Positions 16,851 to 26,322 are shown, counted from the first letter of the stretch. The stretch is DNA of 64,000 nt from Acinetobacter corruptisaponis (GCF_030053775.1 NZ_CP125669.1:2289962-2353961), one strand, 5' to 3'. Notes: generated from the letters alone by a model not told the origin. Numbers and translations are program-made.

Positions 16851-17838
16851 TTTAAATTTAAAGTTTTAAATTCAAAACCTGAAAAGGATGAAAAATATTG
16901 GGTTTATGGATAAGTTTCTTTTACAAATTTGAATTTAAAACCGAGAGCGTAATTTGAATTCAAAACGATGAAAGTGGATCATTTGCAGTTTAAATTCAAA
17001 ATATCTGTCAGTTTTTAAATTTAAAATCAGGATGGTGTTTTTATTTGAGGTTAAGTGATTAGTCTGGGAATATCTTTCCGTATCAAGAAAAATTGGATAA
17101 GTTGATATAAATCATAAAAATTATTTTTTTGTATGCAGTAGGTTGTTAATTCATAAAAATAATATAATTTTCAATGTTTTAAATTTATATTTTAATTCTA
17201 AAAAGGAGTCACTATCTAAATGAGTGACAACATTACCCAAGAAAAAATTTGCCATCTATATGGTGAGTAATTAAAGCTTTGCAAGGTGAACTTCGCTCAA
17301 ACTATTCGGATTACGCTTGATAAAAGCTTTGCTTTTTGGTGTTGAACATTCATATTTAGGGCTTTGTCTGGATTGTGGATAACTTTATTTTGTGTTTTTG
17401 AATTTAAAGTACGGGTTGAAATTTGAATTCAAGATATTCAACATGCCTTTGTATAAGTTTTGAATTCAAAAAATCTGTTGGCTTTTGAATTTAAAATTAG
17501 CTTGTGCTTTATATTTGAATTTAAATGGATCAGCTTGTGGGTATGTTTTCTCCTATAAAAAGAAAAATTAACTAAGTTTCTATAAAACATAAGAGTTCAG
17601 GCTTTGGTTGAGAAAGACTGAGCTTTATAAATGAATTTAAAAGTAGGCTGTATTTTTGAATTTAAAACTTATAAATTGGTTTGTGGCTATTTTGAATTCA
17701 AAATATAGGAATTATTTTTAAATTCAAAAATGATTGCAGGTTTTAAATTTAAAAGACAATAAATGAATTCAAAGTTACGATTGCAAACGGAACATGGTGC
17801 AGTTGCATGTTAAGGTGAACAAGAAATTTAAATTTAAA
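16851..17838. repeat. Array of about 18 AT-rich palindromes (TTTRAATTYAAA), partly duplicated
   Basis: This gene-free kilobase holds dispersed copies of a 12-bp palindrome. Full copies start at 16851, 16866 (within a 14-bp form beginning 16864), 16928, 16953, 16989, 17014, 17397, 17459, 17484, 17514, 17655, 17691, 17717, 17742 and 17827. One-mismatch or half-eroded copies are at 17044, 17178, 17422, 17630 and 17762. Centre-to-centre distances of 25 and 36/37 bases recur (25-36-25, 25-37-25, 36-26-25). The segments at about 16908-17130 and 17377-17600 align along their length with a constant 469/470-base offset, so one is a diverged duplicate of the other. A 16-codon frame with an upstream GGAG (17220-17270) is the only coding-like item. 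Nothing else recognisable is present between purK and the transglycosylase. Confidence 0.9.
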
Positions 17839-17853
17839 AACTCTGGTTAAGAC

Positions 17854-19152
17854 ATGAAACATCATTTTTGTTTATTTATAGGCACTGCCTTATTTGCTTT
17901 CTTTAATCAAGCACACGCAGAACTCATTATTAATGGTGCAAAGGTGGCGAACACCACAACGGCAGCAGCACCTGTAACAGGCAGCTATACGTCAAATTCC
18001 AGTTTTCAGGGCTGTCTGGCAAATTTACGCTCCCAGGCAATTGCCTCAGGTGTTTCTGGCTTAACCTATGATCGTTATACGCAAAATTTGGCACCAGACT
18101 ATTCGGTCATTGATAAATTAAATTACCAACCTGAATTTTCGACTCCGATCTGGGATTATCTGTCTGGGCTTGTGGATAACGAGCGTGTGCAGGCTGGGCA
18201 GCAAAAACTGGCCCAACATCGTGCGGTACTGAACCGTGTGGAACAGGCCTATGGTGTTCCTGCTGAAACGGTGGTAGCCGTGTGGGGTGTGGAAAGTAAT
18301 TATGGAGACATTTCAGGTAAATATCCTTTATTGCAGGCTTTGGGGACACTGAGCTGTGAGGGCCGCCGCCAAAGTTATTTCCGTGGCGAGTTCTTTGCCA
18401 CCATGCGGATTTTACAACGCGGTGATTTAACCCAAGATCAACTCTATGGTTCCTGGGCAGGTGCTTTTGGCCATACCCAATTCATGCCATCCACCTATGA
18501 GCGTCTGGCGGTGGACTTTGATGGGGATGGCCGCCGTGATTTGGTTTCAAGCACCACAGATGCTCTGGCTTCAACTGCCAATTTCCTAAAACGGGCAGGG
18601 TGGCAAACAGGTATGCCGTGGGGCTTTGAGGTGAAAATTCCACAAGGTATGTCGGTTGCAGGCGAAAGCCGTCGTAATAAAAGGTCACTGAATAGCTGGA
18701 TTACGCAGGGCGTAACCCGTGCGGATGGTACGGCATTGATTCAGGGCAATTTGTCAGGCAGCACACCAGCGGGGCTGATTACACCAGCAGGTGCCAATGG
18801 CCCAGCATTTTTGGTGTTTAAAAACTTCGATGCGATTTATAGCTATAACGCAGCGGAAAGTTATGGATTGGCAATTGCGCATCTATCCGACCGTTTAAGG
18901 GGTGGAACACCGTTTTTAACTGCCTGGCCAACAGATGATGCTGGCACCTCACGTGCAGAACGTCGTGAAATCCAGCAGTTCCTGATTCAGCGGGGCTATG
19001 ACATTGGGGCCGTAGATGGTTTGATTGGTGATAAAAGCCGTCAGGCCATTCAGAAAGAACAAAGCCGTTTAGGCTTAAACCCTACAGGACGGGCAGGTCA
19101 GCAGATTCTTCGTGCTTTCCGTCAGGAACAAGCTAAACAAATGATGCAATAA
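17854..19152 (+). CDS. MltB-family lytic murein transglycosylase with peptidoglycan-binding domain
   Basis: Periplasmic enzyme cleaving the MurNAc-GlcNAc bond with 1,6-anhydro product formation. 432 aa: signal peptide (1-22, ends AHA), a low-complexity linker, then the SLT/MltB-type catalytic domain with the glutamate in VWGVESNYG (E147), AGAFGHTQFMPSTY and DFDGDGRRDL. A C-terminal PG_binding_1 domain (about 360-425; IQQFLIQRGYDIGAVDGLIGDKSRQAI) follows. No lipobox is seen, so it is soluble unlike MltB itself. The promoter region must lie in the palindrome array, the last copy of which ends only 16 bases before the start codon. Confidence 0.9.
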   Translation: MKHHFCLFIGTALFAFFNQAHAELIINGAKVANTTTAAAPVTGSYTSNSSFQGCLANLRSQAIASGVSGLTYDRYTQNLAPDYSVIDKLNYQPEFSTPIWDYLSGLVDNERVQAGQQKLAQHRAVLNRVEQAYGVPAETVVAVWGVESNYGDISGKYPLLQALGTLSCEGRRQSYFRGEFFATMRILQRGDLTQDQLYGSWAGAFGHTQFMPSTYERLAVDFDGDGRRDLVSSTTDALASTANFLKRAGWQTGMPWGFEVKIPQGMSVAGESRRNKRSLNSWITQGVTRADGTALIQGNLSGSTPAGLITPAGANGPAFLVFKNFDAIYSYNAAESYGLAIAHLSDRLRGGTPFLTAWPTDDAGTSRAERREIQQFLIQRGYDIGAVDGLIGDKSRQAIQKEQSRLGLNPTGRAGQQILRAFRQEQAKQMMQ

Positions 19153-19171
19153 TAATGTGTTCATCAAAAAA

Positions 19172-19196
19172 GGTCTGCAAAATGCAGACCTTTTTT
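19172..19196. terminator. Bidirectional terminator after the transglycosylase gene
   Basis: GGTCTGCA (19172-19179) pairs with TGCAGACC (19183-19190), loop AAA, with T6 after it and A5 before it, so it can serve both convergent genes. Confidence 0.9.
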
Positions 19197-19198
19197 AC

Positions 19199-19570
19199 TT
19201 ATGGCGCATCGTCCAGTTTAACCGCTTCCAGAATATCAAAAATCACTGCGGTCACATCCTGACTTAAATCACGGTCATTAAAAATTTCATAGGCCGTGAT
19301 GGTCACATCAGTGTCACTTGGCAACTGTTTTTGTTCTTCTTCAATCAAGTGTTCAATGGGTAAAAGGGTCTGTTTCACTTCCAGATGCAGGATTTCGTCA
19401 TAAGCAACGTTTTCGTCCTCAAGCTCGATTTCCTGCTCATTGAAATAAGGGATTAAAATAGAGTGGAGATAAGGGCTAATATCCTGAATATCCAGGATTT
19501 CAATATCACGAGTCTGCTCAATCGTACTGATGTGATCGTTCACCTCAATCAGGATATGATAATAACTCAT
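19199..19570 (-). CDS. Hypothetical acidic protein
   Basis: 123 residues, strongly acidic, no signal peptide and no membrane helix. The sequence is predicted to alternate beta strands and helices (YYHILIEVNDHI, ISPYLHSILIPYF, VTITAYEIFND). I recognise no family. The ATG follows a GGAGATCA ribosome site at a good distance. The stop lies three bases from the shared terminator, and it is probably monocistronic. Confidence 0.7.
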   Translation of the reverse strand: MSYYHILIEVNDHISTIEQTRDIEILDIQDISPYLHSILIPYFNEQEIELEDENVAYDEILHLEVKQTLLPIEHLIEEEQKQLPSDTDVTITAYEIFNDRDLSQDVTAVIFDILEAVKLDDAP

Positions 19571-19702
19571 GTTGATCTCCGCTTAAGACTAAAATGATGT
19601 TTTATCGACACAATAACATGAATAAATCAAAAGAATCGACCCATTCTTGTTATCTTGTTCAAAAACATCATTCGGGAAATCAATGATGCGTTTAGACTAG
19701 GC

Positions 19703-20608
19703 TTATCGTGACAAACCCAGTAATTCTAGATCGGTATCCGTTAGCTGAAAGTCCTTGGCATCCTGTTCCTTGATACGTGGATACATGAGGGACTTTGGAT
19801 TATGGGTGTGTTTAAGCCCCAGTGCATGACCAAATTCATGTGCAAGCGTTAAACGCAGGTCATCAATTGAGGAAAACTCATAAATAGAAATCTGGTTTCC
19901 CTCAAACTGTCCCTTGTGAAGCACTTCAGGCTTAAAGGTCTGGTTAAACTGGGCAACAGACTCAGCCATTTGTTGATGAAGCTTTTTAAGTTTTTCTGTT
20001 TGCTGGTTAAATTGCTGGATCTGCTGGTTGTGTTGCGCAATATGGCCCTGTAACTGGGCTGCCTGCTGTTCCAGGCGGGATTGCTGCTGTTGAAGTCCAG
20101 CCACGAACTCAGAACGAGAACCTTGTGCCTTGAATTGCGCCAATGCCTGCTGATATTGCTGAACCTGGCTTTCATAGCCTTTCTTTTGCAATTCAAGCTG
20201 TGTTTGTGATTGGGTTAGATTATCTTTTAATGTTTTTAACTGCTGGTTCTCATTCAGCCAGTTTTGCTGTTCCTGCTCCAGTTGGTTCAGGTTTTCCGAG
20301 CGCTTCATGCTGCGAATCTGGCGCTGGTCAAACACCAGGTTGATGGCAAATTTCGCTTCAGGATCATAAACAAAATAATTCTGTCCTGTGTCTTTTTCCC
20401 AAATGGCGGCGGCCTGTTTACTCAGCTCAACCATTTGCTGCTGGCTGATATTTAGGCGTGGATCAAGGTCGGCAATACGGTAGCGTAATGGATTCTCAGA
20501 ACTATAACGCACTGGTGAGAATTCAGCATTGGGCGAAACCTGGGCACAAGTCGCTGTATGGGCCAACATGGATAAGCATGTAGCCAATAGGAGAGAGAAT
20601 AGGCGCAT
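19703..20608 (-). CDS. Secreted matrixin-like Zn metalloprotease with internal coiled coil (paralogue 1)
   Basis: 301 aa. Signal peptide about 1-22 (ends TCA). Residues 42-100 resemble the N-terminal half of a matrixin/metzincin domain (YRIADLDPRLNIS, AAAIWEKDTGQNYF, FAINLVFDQRQ). A Gln-rich coiled coil of about 120 residues follows (102-222). The domain then resumes with the zinc motif HEFGHALGLKH (257-267) and a Met-turn SLMYP (273-277). The coil is thus inserted inside the protease fold. The start at 20608 gives a signal peptide but has no clear ribosome site; the open frame extends 68 codons further upstream with unlikely composition. It is the promoter-distal member of three tandem paralogues, each apparently separately transcribed. 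Confidence 0.82.
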   Translation of the reverse strand: MRLFSLLLATCLSMLAHTATCAQVSPNAEFSPVRYSSENPLRYRIADLDPRLNISQQQMVELSKQAAAIWEKDTGQNYFVYDPEAKFAINLVFDQRQIRSMKRSENLNQLEQEQQNWLNENQQLKTLKDNLTQSQTQLELQKKGYESQVQQYQQALAQFKAQGSRSEFVAGLQQQQSRLEQQAAQLQGHIAQHNQQIQQFNQQTEKLKKLHQQMAESVAQFNQTFKPEVLHKGQFEGNQISIYEFSSIDDLRLTLAHEFGHALGLKHTHNPKSLMYPRIKEQDAKDFQLTDTDLELLGLSR

Positions 20609-20642
20609 AATAAAAAAACAAAAAAAGCTTGAAAACGATCGT

Positions 20643-20670
20643 ATTTTAACCAAACTTATACATGAGTCAA
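20643..20670 (-). promoter_or_regulatory. Candidate sigma70 promoter for protease paralogue 1
   Basis: On the minus strand TTGACT (20665-20670) and TAAAAT (20643-20648) are separated by 16 bases, 35 bases upstream of the chosen start codon. Confidence 0.55.
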
Positions 20671-21002
20671 ACTGATATATTTTTGTACAAATCATCAATT
20701 TAGAAAATATTTCTGGAAAATTAATAAAAATACCCACAGGGAAATAGAGCAAAAAAGTTGAATAAATAATCAGGTGTTGACTAATAAATAAGCAAAAAAT
20801 GAGATAGAACAAATGTTTATTTTTTATAGCTGTTTTGTGAATTCTTGTTAATTTATATAAAAATTCACATAAACAAGAGGTGTAAATAATTGTAAAAATA
20901 TAATATTTTTCACATAATTATTTTTTAAATTTGCACGAAAAATATACTAATATGTCATTTTTTGTCAGTAATTGACGGCTGATATTTGGTAAAAATTATG
21001 CT
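20671..21002. other. AT-rich intergenic region, nothing recognised
   Basis: About 330 bases between protease paralogues 1 and 2, very AT-rich with many A/T runs. I see no terminator hairpin after paralogue 2, no RNA gene and no palindrome of the kind found at 16.9-17.8 kb. Confidence 0.6.
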
Positions 21003-21914
21003 TTACAAGCTTGCTTTCACCAATTCCCGATCTGAATCAGTGAGCGAGAATTTCTGGATATTCTGTTTCTGAATGACGGGATACATCAAGGAGCTTGGAT
21101 CATCGGTATGGGGTAGGCCCAAGGCATGGCCAAACTCATGTGCGAGGGTCATGCGCAGGTCCTCAAGAGAGGAGAATTCATAAACCGTAATCTGTCTGCC
21201 ATTAAAAAGGCCCTTATGGAATAGGCGAGGCTGGAAAACCTGGTTAAATTGATTTGCCGATGCAACCAACTGCTGATTGTTGTGGTTTAAACGTATAATT
21301 TCCTGATTGAGTTGCTGTGTTTTTTGATTATGTTGCTGGATTTCACGCTGTAGTGCCGCAGATTGGAGTTCAAGTGCATGCTGACGCTGATTGAATTGCT
21401 CAGCCATATCTTTAGAGGATGAGCGTTGCTGGTTAAAACGCTGCACTTCCATGTTGTATTGTTGAAACTGGACAGTAAGTTGGGATTGCTTACTGGCAAT
21501 CAAAGCCGTGGTTCTTTGCACCTCATCCTTGATCTGCTGCAACTGCTGGTTCTGGTTTTCCCATTGCTTTTGTTGCTGTTTCAGTTGATTCAGGCCTTGA
21601 ATACGGTTGGAGCTATGTTGCTGGCGCTCGTCATACACCAGGTTAATGCTAAACTCAGCTTGAGGGTCATAGATAAAGTGTTGTTGCCCTGTCTCCTGTT
21701 CCCAAATCTTTGCGGCTTGCTGGGTGAGTTCCAATAACTGCTGGGTAGTTAAATTAAAGCGTGGATCAACTTCAGCGATACGATAATACAGTGGTTTTTT
21801 TACCACCTCATGGCGATGAGAACTTATGTTGTGTAGATCATTTTGAGCATAACTGAACTGGGTGGAACCCATGCATAAACACGCGGTAACCATCGCAACA
21901 CTGAGATAACGCAT
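21003..21914 (-). CDS. Secreted matrixin-like Zn metalloprotease with internal coiled coil (paralogue 2)
   Basis: 303 aa, clearly paralogous to the genes on either side. Signal peptide 1-23 (ends SYA). YRIAEVDPRFNLT begins the protease-like domain at about 44. A Gln/Asn-rich coil spans about 100-222 (many QQ/NQ heptads). Then FHKGLFNGRQITVYEFSS, HEFGHALGLPH (259-269) and Met-turn SLMYP (275-279). All three zinc-ligand histidines and the catalytic Glu are kept. A GAGGAG ribosome site stands 8 bases before the ATG. Predicted to act in the periplasm or outside; the substrate is unknown. Confidence 0.85.
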   Translation of the reverse strand: MRYLSVAMVTACLCMGSTQFSYAQNDLHNISSHRHEVVKKPLYYRIAEVDPRFNLTTQQLLELTQQAAKIWEQETGQQHFIYDPQAEFSINLVYDERQQHSSNRIQGLNQLKQQQKQWENQNQQLQQIKDEVQRTTALIASKQSQLTVQFQQYNMEVQRFNQQRSSSKDMAEQFNQRQHALELQSAALQREIQQHNQKTQQLNQEIIRLNHNNQQLVASANQFNQVFQPRLFHKGLFNGRQITVYEFSSLEDLRMTLAHEFGHALGLPHTDDPSSLMYPVIQKQNIQKFSLTDSDRELVKASL

Positions 21915-22304
21915 AAGCCAGACTCCTCAAAATATGGCTTATTTTTGAGCAATATTTTAAAAAGGTCAAAACGCTATCTATTTAATAAATAAAACTAAAA
22001 AGTGTGATTCTTTTCTAATAAATAAAAAAATGAATTGGATGGTTTGCAGAATTAAAAAAGTGGCAATAGGATTGTTTTTTAATCATAACTGGAAAAATAT
22101 CAAGCGATTAAACTGAGTTTTGGAAAAAATTAAGAAAAATTTTGGCTGAAAAAACAAAAAACGTTCAATTGTTAACTTTTGTAAGTTATCTTTAAAACAG
22201 CATAATTTTTTACTTTTTGGTGAAATATTGCCTATTTGTGACATTTAAAGTCCACCAAAATCTTAAGCTATTTCCACCTTTAATAGAGTTGAACTATGCG
22301 GTGA
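21915..22304. other. AT-rich intergenic region, nothing recognised
   Basis: 390 bases between protease paralogues 2 and 3. It is strongly AT-rich and contains TTGACC on the minus strand near 21965, which could be a -35 for paralogue 2, but the matching -10 is poor. No RNA or gene is seen. Confidence 0.55.
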
Positions 22305-23216
22305 TTATCTTGTCAGCAGTAGGTCGCGGTCTGCCTGGGTTAAACGAAAGTGGGCAATATCCTGATCTTTCATGACTGGATGCATCAGTGCATGGGGATC
22401 ATCAGTATGTTGCAGACCCAGCGCATGGCCCAGTTCATGTGCCAGTGTAAGGCGCAGGTCATCCTCTGATTCAAATTCATAAATCAGGATCTGTTTGCCA
22501 TTAAACAGGCCTTTATGGAATAAATGAGGCTGAAAACGCTGTTTATATTGTTTAACCGAGGCATTCAATTGCTGGTCAAGCGCATTCAGTTCATCAATTT
22601 GCTGGTTGAGTTGACTGATTTTTTGGTTGTATTGACCAATTTCCTGCTGTAGTTGCTCAACATTTTGCTGTAGATGCTGTTGTCGCTGCTGGAAGTATTC
22701 AGCATTGGCAGAGGAGGAGGGACTGCGCTGGGCAATCTGCCGTTCCTGATTGTAGTATTGAATCTGTTGGTCCAGTTGTAGCTGTTTTTGTTCCAATATC
22801 TGTTTATTTTGCAGGACTTCCTGTTCGATCTGGTCAAGCTGCTTCTTTTTATTTAGCCATTGCTGTTGATTGGTTTCGAATCGGCTTAAATGTTCCCGAC
22901 GTTGCTCACTTTCATACTGCCGTTCATCATAGATTAAATGAATCGCGAGCTGTGCATTCGGGTCATAAACAAAATAATCTTTTCCAGTGCCATCTTTCCA
23001 GACCTGCGTGGCTTGCTGGCTAATGGCCCTGACTTGTTCAACACTGAGTTTAAAACGTGGGTCAACTTCGGCAATACGATAGCGTAGCCGATGATCCAGT
23101 GGATGAAGTAGACGGGTTGACAATGAATTAAACTTGAGTTGAGGATGTTGGCGAGTTTGATAACCCGACCACAATAGAAAAAATGCTAACCCCAACATTA
23201 AAAAAACACGAGTCAT
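22305..23216 (-). CDS. Matrixin-like Zn metalloprotease with internal coiled coil (paralogue 3)
   Basis: 303 aa. Here the N-terminus (MTRVFLMLGLAFFLLWSGYQ) has no obvious cleavage site, so it may be a membrane anchor rather than a cleaved signal. YRIAEVDPRFKLS starts the domain at about 46; the coil covers about 101-225. Zinc motif HELGHALGLQH (260-270), with a variant Met-turn ALMHP where the usual Tyr is His. The family-specific segment FHKGLFNGKQILIYEF is well conserved with paralogue 2, which suggests 2 and 3 are the closer pair. Confidence 0.83.
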   Translation of the reverse strand: MTRVFLMLGLAFFLLWSGYQTRQHPQLKFNSLSTRLLHPLDHRLRYRIAEVDPRFKLSVEQVRAISQQATQVWKDGTGKDYFVYDPNAQLAIHLIYDERQYESEQRREHLSRFETNQQQWLNKKKQLDQIEQEVLQNKQILEQKQLQLDQQIQYYNQERQIAQRSPSSSANAEYFQQRQQHLQQNVEQLQQEIGQYNQKISQLNQQIDELNALDQQLNASVKQYKQRFQPHLFHKGLFNGKQILIYEFESEDDLRLTLAHELGHALGLQHTDDPHALMHPVMKDQDIAHFRLTQADRDLLLTR

Positions 23217-23397
23217 TCTATTTTATATTCTTCTGGTTAATATGATGCAAAACAGTCCAAGACATCTCTGTCTAAACGCTCAGTCGGTCAACTATAACAA
23301 AATTGGAAGAACACTGAAAAATATATAATCATTCTTCTGATTCTGTTTTAATGAATTGATAAAAAATGGATGAATATAAAAAGACCAAGGAATGAAG

Positions 23398-24276
23398 ATG
23401 CTGAAATATTTACTTAAAGCTCCCGAGGCGGGATGGGCTGCCGCATCGCCCGCTCAGGCAACAGTTGAAAATTTAAAAATCAGGTATTTGGGGACAGCGG
23501 GATTTATCCTGTCTGACCAGCATCGCACGGTGGTACTCGATCCCTTTATTAGCCGTCCAAGCCTGTGGCAGACCTTTACCCAACCTTTATTGAGTGATCC
23601 AGCATTGGTGAGGCAGTATATTCCACAGGCGGATGAGGTGCTGATTGGCCATGCGCATTACGATCATATTCTGGATGCACCAGAGGTGTGTAAACAAACG
23701 GGTGCGCGGTTAATTGGTTCACAGGCCAGCTTAATGTATGGACGTTCAGCAGGGCTGTCTGAACAGCAGATGCTTGAAACAAAAGGGCGGGAAACCATTG
23801 ACTGTGGAAAATGGCAAGTTGTGGGTTTGCCATCCATACACGGTAAGGCACTGTTTGGCCGTGTGCCGCTACCTGGTGATATGGCCACTCCACCTCCTTA
23901 TCCGCCCAAGTTTCATCATCTGCGGCATGGTCAGGTATTCAACTGGTGGATTCATACGGGCAAGCTCAGTGTGGTGCATATTGATTCAGCCGACTTTATC
24001 GAGCAGGAATTGCAGGGGCGAGAGGCTGATATTGTGTGTCTATGCGCGATTGGGCGTAAGTATCGTCCCAATTATGTTAAGGATGTAGTGCGGCTACTCA
24101 AGCCAAAATATATTATTCCGTGTCATTGGGATACCATGGTAACACCGATTGATAAAACGCCAGAATTATTACCTGGTGTAAATATTCCCGAATTTATTGA
24201 AGAAATTAAGGCCTGTGGCGTGATTCCCTTGTTTATGCCGATTTTGGGTGAGTTGTATTTTGATCAAAATAAATAA
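23398..24276 (+). CDS. Metallo-beta-lactamase-fold hydrolase
   Basis: 292 aa of the MBL superfamily (UlaG/NAPE-PLD-like arrangement). The metal motif HAHYDH is at 85-90, with a later SIHGK and a C-terminal IIPCHWDTM that supply further ligands. There is no convincing signal peptide; residues 1-22 are Ala-rich (WAAASPAQA) and might be a weak one. I prefer ATG 23398, 7 bases after AAGGA, over the ATG two codons upstream. Substrate unknown. Confidence 0.83.
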   Translation: MLKYLLKAPEAGWAAASPAQATVENLKIRYLGTAGFILSDQHRTVVLDPFISRPSLWQTFTQPLLSDPALVRQYIPQADEVLIGHAHYDHILDAPEVCKQTGARLIGSQASLMYGRSAGLSEQQMLETKGRETIDCGKWQVVGLPSIHGKALFGRVPLPGDMATPPPYPPKFHHLRHGQVFNWWIHTGKLSVVHIDSADFIEQELQGREADIVCLCAIGRKYRPNYVKDVVRLLKPKYIIPCHWDTMVTPIDKTPELLPGVNIPEFIEEIKACGVIPLFMPILGELYFDQNK

Positions 24277-24293
24277 AATAGAAAGTATAAAAA

Positions 24294-24316
24294 ACCGCGC
24301 TTTCGCGCGGTCTTTT
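24294..24316. terminator. Bidirectional terminator between the MBL gene and dnaK
   Basis: ACCGCGC (24294-24300) pairs with GCGCGGT (24305-24311) over a TTTC loop, with A-rich and T-rich flanks for the two convergent genes. Confidence 0.85.
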
Positions 24317-24330
24317 GTTAAAGAGACAAA

Positions 24331-26274
24331 TTATTTTTTGTCATCTTTCACTTCTGTGAACTCAGCATCTACAACGCCATCGTCGGCTTTTTGTTGTTGA
24401 CCCGCATCACCACCCTGGAATGCATTTGGATCAAATCCTTCTGCACCGCCAGCACCCTGTGCCTGTTCGTAGGCACGTTGAGTTATTGGCATCAAGATGT
24501 CCTGTAATGCTTCGGTTTTCGCCTTGATCACATCAACATCATTTTCCTTGGTTGCTGCTTCAAGCTCAGAAACCGCAGCTGCAACCGCAGTTTTTTCATC
24601 TTCAGTGACTTTGTCACCAAGATCTTTCACGGCTTTGTTTGAGCTTGCCACCAAAGCATCTGCTTCGTTACGTGCTTTAGCCAATTCTTCAAACTTACGG
24701 TCTTCTTCAGCATTCGCCTCCGCATCCTTGATCATTGCCTCGATTTCAGCGTCAGACAAGCCTGAGTTTGCCTTGATCTGGATCGATTGCTCTTTACCCG
24801 TACTCTTGTCTTTCGCAGACACTTTCAGGATACCATCAGCATTGATGTCGAATGACACTTCAATTTGCGGTACGCCACGTGGAGCTGGTGGAATGTCGCC
24901 CAACTGGAAGTTACCCAACAATTTGTTTTGTTGAGCCATTTTACGTTCACCTTGGTACACTGAAATGTCCACTGCAGGCTGGTTATCTGCCGCTGTCGAG
25001 AACACTTGTGATTTCTTGGCAGGAATCGTGGTGTTCTTCTCAATGATCGGAGTCAATACGCCGCCCATTGTTTCGATACCTAAAGTCAGCGGTGTTACGT
25101 CAAGTAAAAGTACGTCATTCTTGTCACCAGACAATACCGCACCTTGAATCGCCGCACCAATCGCAACCGCTTCGTCAGGGTTCACGTCTTTACGTGGCTC
25201 TTTACCGAAGAATTCCTGTACTTTTTGCTGTACCATCGGCATACGAGACTGACCACCAACCAGAATCACGTCAGAGATTTCAGAAGTCGAAAGACCTGCA
25301 TCTTTAAGCGCGATACGGCAAGGCTCAATGGTACGGGCAACCAGGTCAGCAACCAGACCTTCAAGTTTTGCACGTGTTACGTTGATCACCAAGTGTTTAG
25401 GACCAGTCGCATCAGCCGTGATGTACGGAAGATTGATTTCAGTTGCGTTAGAAGAAGAAAGCTCGATTTTTGCTTTCTCAGCCGCTTCTTTCAAACGTTG
25501 TAACGCAAGTGGATCATTTTTCAGGTTTACACTTTGTTCTTTCTTGAATTCTTCAACCAAGAATTCAATCAAGGCGTTATCAAAGTCTTCACCACCAAGG
25601 AATGTATCACCGTTAGTCGATAACACTTCGATTTGCTGGTCGCCATCAAGGTCTGCGATTTCAATGATTGATACGTCGAATGTACCACCACCCAAGTCAT
25701 AAACCGCGATTTTACGGTCGCCTTCTTTTTTGTCCATACCGAACGCAAGCGCCGCAGCCGTTGGTTCGTTGATGATACGTTTAACATCAAGACCCGCAAT
25801 CTTACCTGCATCTTTGGTCGCCTGACGCTGAGCATCGTTAAAGTAAGCAGGAACAGTGATCACTGCTTCAGTAACAGTTTCGCCCAAGTAATCTTCCGCT
25901 GTTTTCTTCATCTTTTTCAAGATTTCAGCAGAGATCTGTTGAGGTGCCAATTTCTTGTCGTTTACTTCAACCCATGCATCGCCATTGTCAGCCTTGATGA
26001 TTTTATAAGGTACAAGACCAATGTCTTTTTGTACCGCCTGATCTTCATAACGACGACCGATTAAACGCTTGATTGCGAATAATGTGTTTTTCGGGTTGGT
26101 TACAGCCTGACGCTTCGCACTTTGACCCACCAGGATTTCGCCATCTTTATACGCAATGATCGATGGGGTTGTACGTGCGCCTTCCGCATTTTCAATTACT
26201 TTTACTTTATCGCCTTCAAGTACAGCAACACATGAGTTGGTAGTACCTAAGTCAATACCAATAATTTTCGCCAT
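24331..26274 (-). CDS. dnaK: Molecular chaperone DnaK (Hsp70)
   Basis: 647 aa. ATP-dependent cytosolic chaperone working with DnaJ and Grp[19 protein letters not shown] at the N-terminus, [14 protein letters not shown] and [13 protein letters not shown] mark the actin-like ATPase domain. [11 protein letters not shown] starts the substrate-binding domain, and the tail ends [17 protein letters not shown], close to the EEVKD-type end. ATG 26274 follows AGAGGA at 9 bases; the longer open frame upstream is not coding by family. grpE lies 150 bases upstream on the same strand, while dnaJ is 33 kb away. Confidence 0.97.
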   Translation of the reverse strand: MAKIIGIDLGTTNSCVAVLEGDKVKVIENAEGARTTPSIIAYKDGEILVGQSAKRQAVTNPKNTLFAIKRLIGRRYEDQAVQKDIGLVPYKIIKADNGDAWVEVNDKKLAPQQISAEILKKMKKTAEDYLGETVTEAVITVPAYFNDAQRQATKDAGKIAGLDVKRIINEPTAAALAFGMDKKEGDRKIAVYDLGGGTFDVSIIEIADLDGDQQIEVLSTNGDTFLGGEDFDNALIEFLVEEFKKEQSVNLKNDPLALQRLKEAAEKAKIELSSSNATEINLPYITADATGPKHLVINVTRAKLEGLVADLVARTIEPCRIALKDAGLSTSEISDVILVGGQSRMPMVQQKVQEFFGKEPRKDVNPDEAVAIGAAIQGAVLSGDKNDVLLLDVTPLTLGIETMGGVLTPIIEKNTTIPAKKSQVFSTAADNQPAVDISVYQGERKMAQQNKLLGNFQLGDIPPAPRGVPQIEVSFDINADGILKVSAKDKSTGKEQSIQIKANSGLSDAEIEAMIKDAEANAEEDRKFEELAKARNEADALVASSNKAVKDLGDKVTEDEKTAVAAAVSELEAATKENDVDVIKAKTEALQDILMPITQRAYEQAQGAGGAEGFDPNAFQGGDAGQQQKADDGVVDAEFTEVKDDKK

Positions 26275-26322
26275 TTGGTGTGTTCCTCTAAAATTTTGTT
26301 GCAATGTTTTGCTTGTTATTCG

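Noticed and set aside
20609..20812. 68-codon N-terminal extension of protease paralogue 1
   Set aside because: The extension is Phe/Ile-rich noise from AT-rich DNA and would hide the clear signal peptide starting at 20608.
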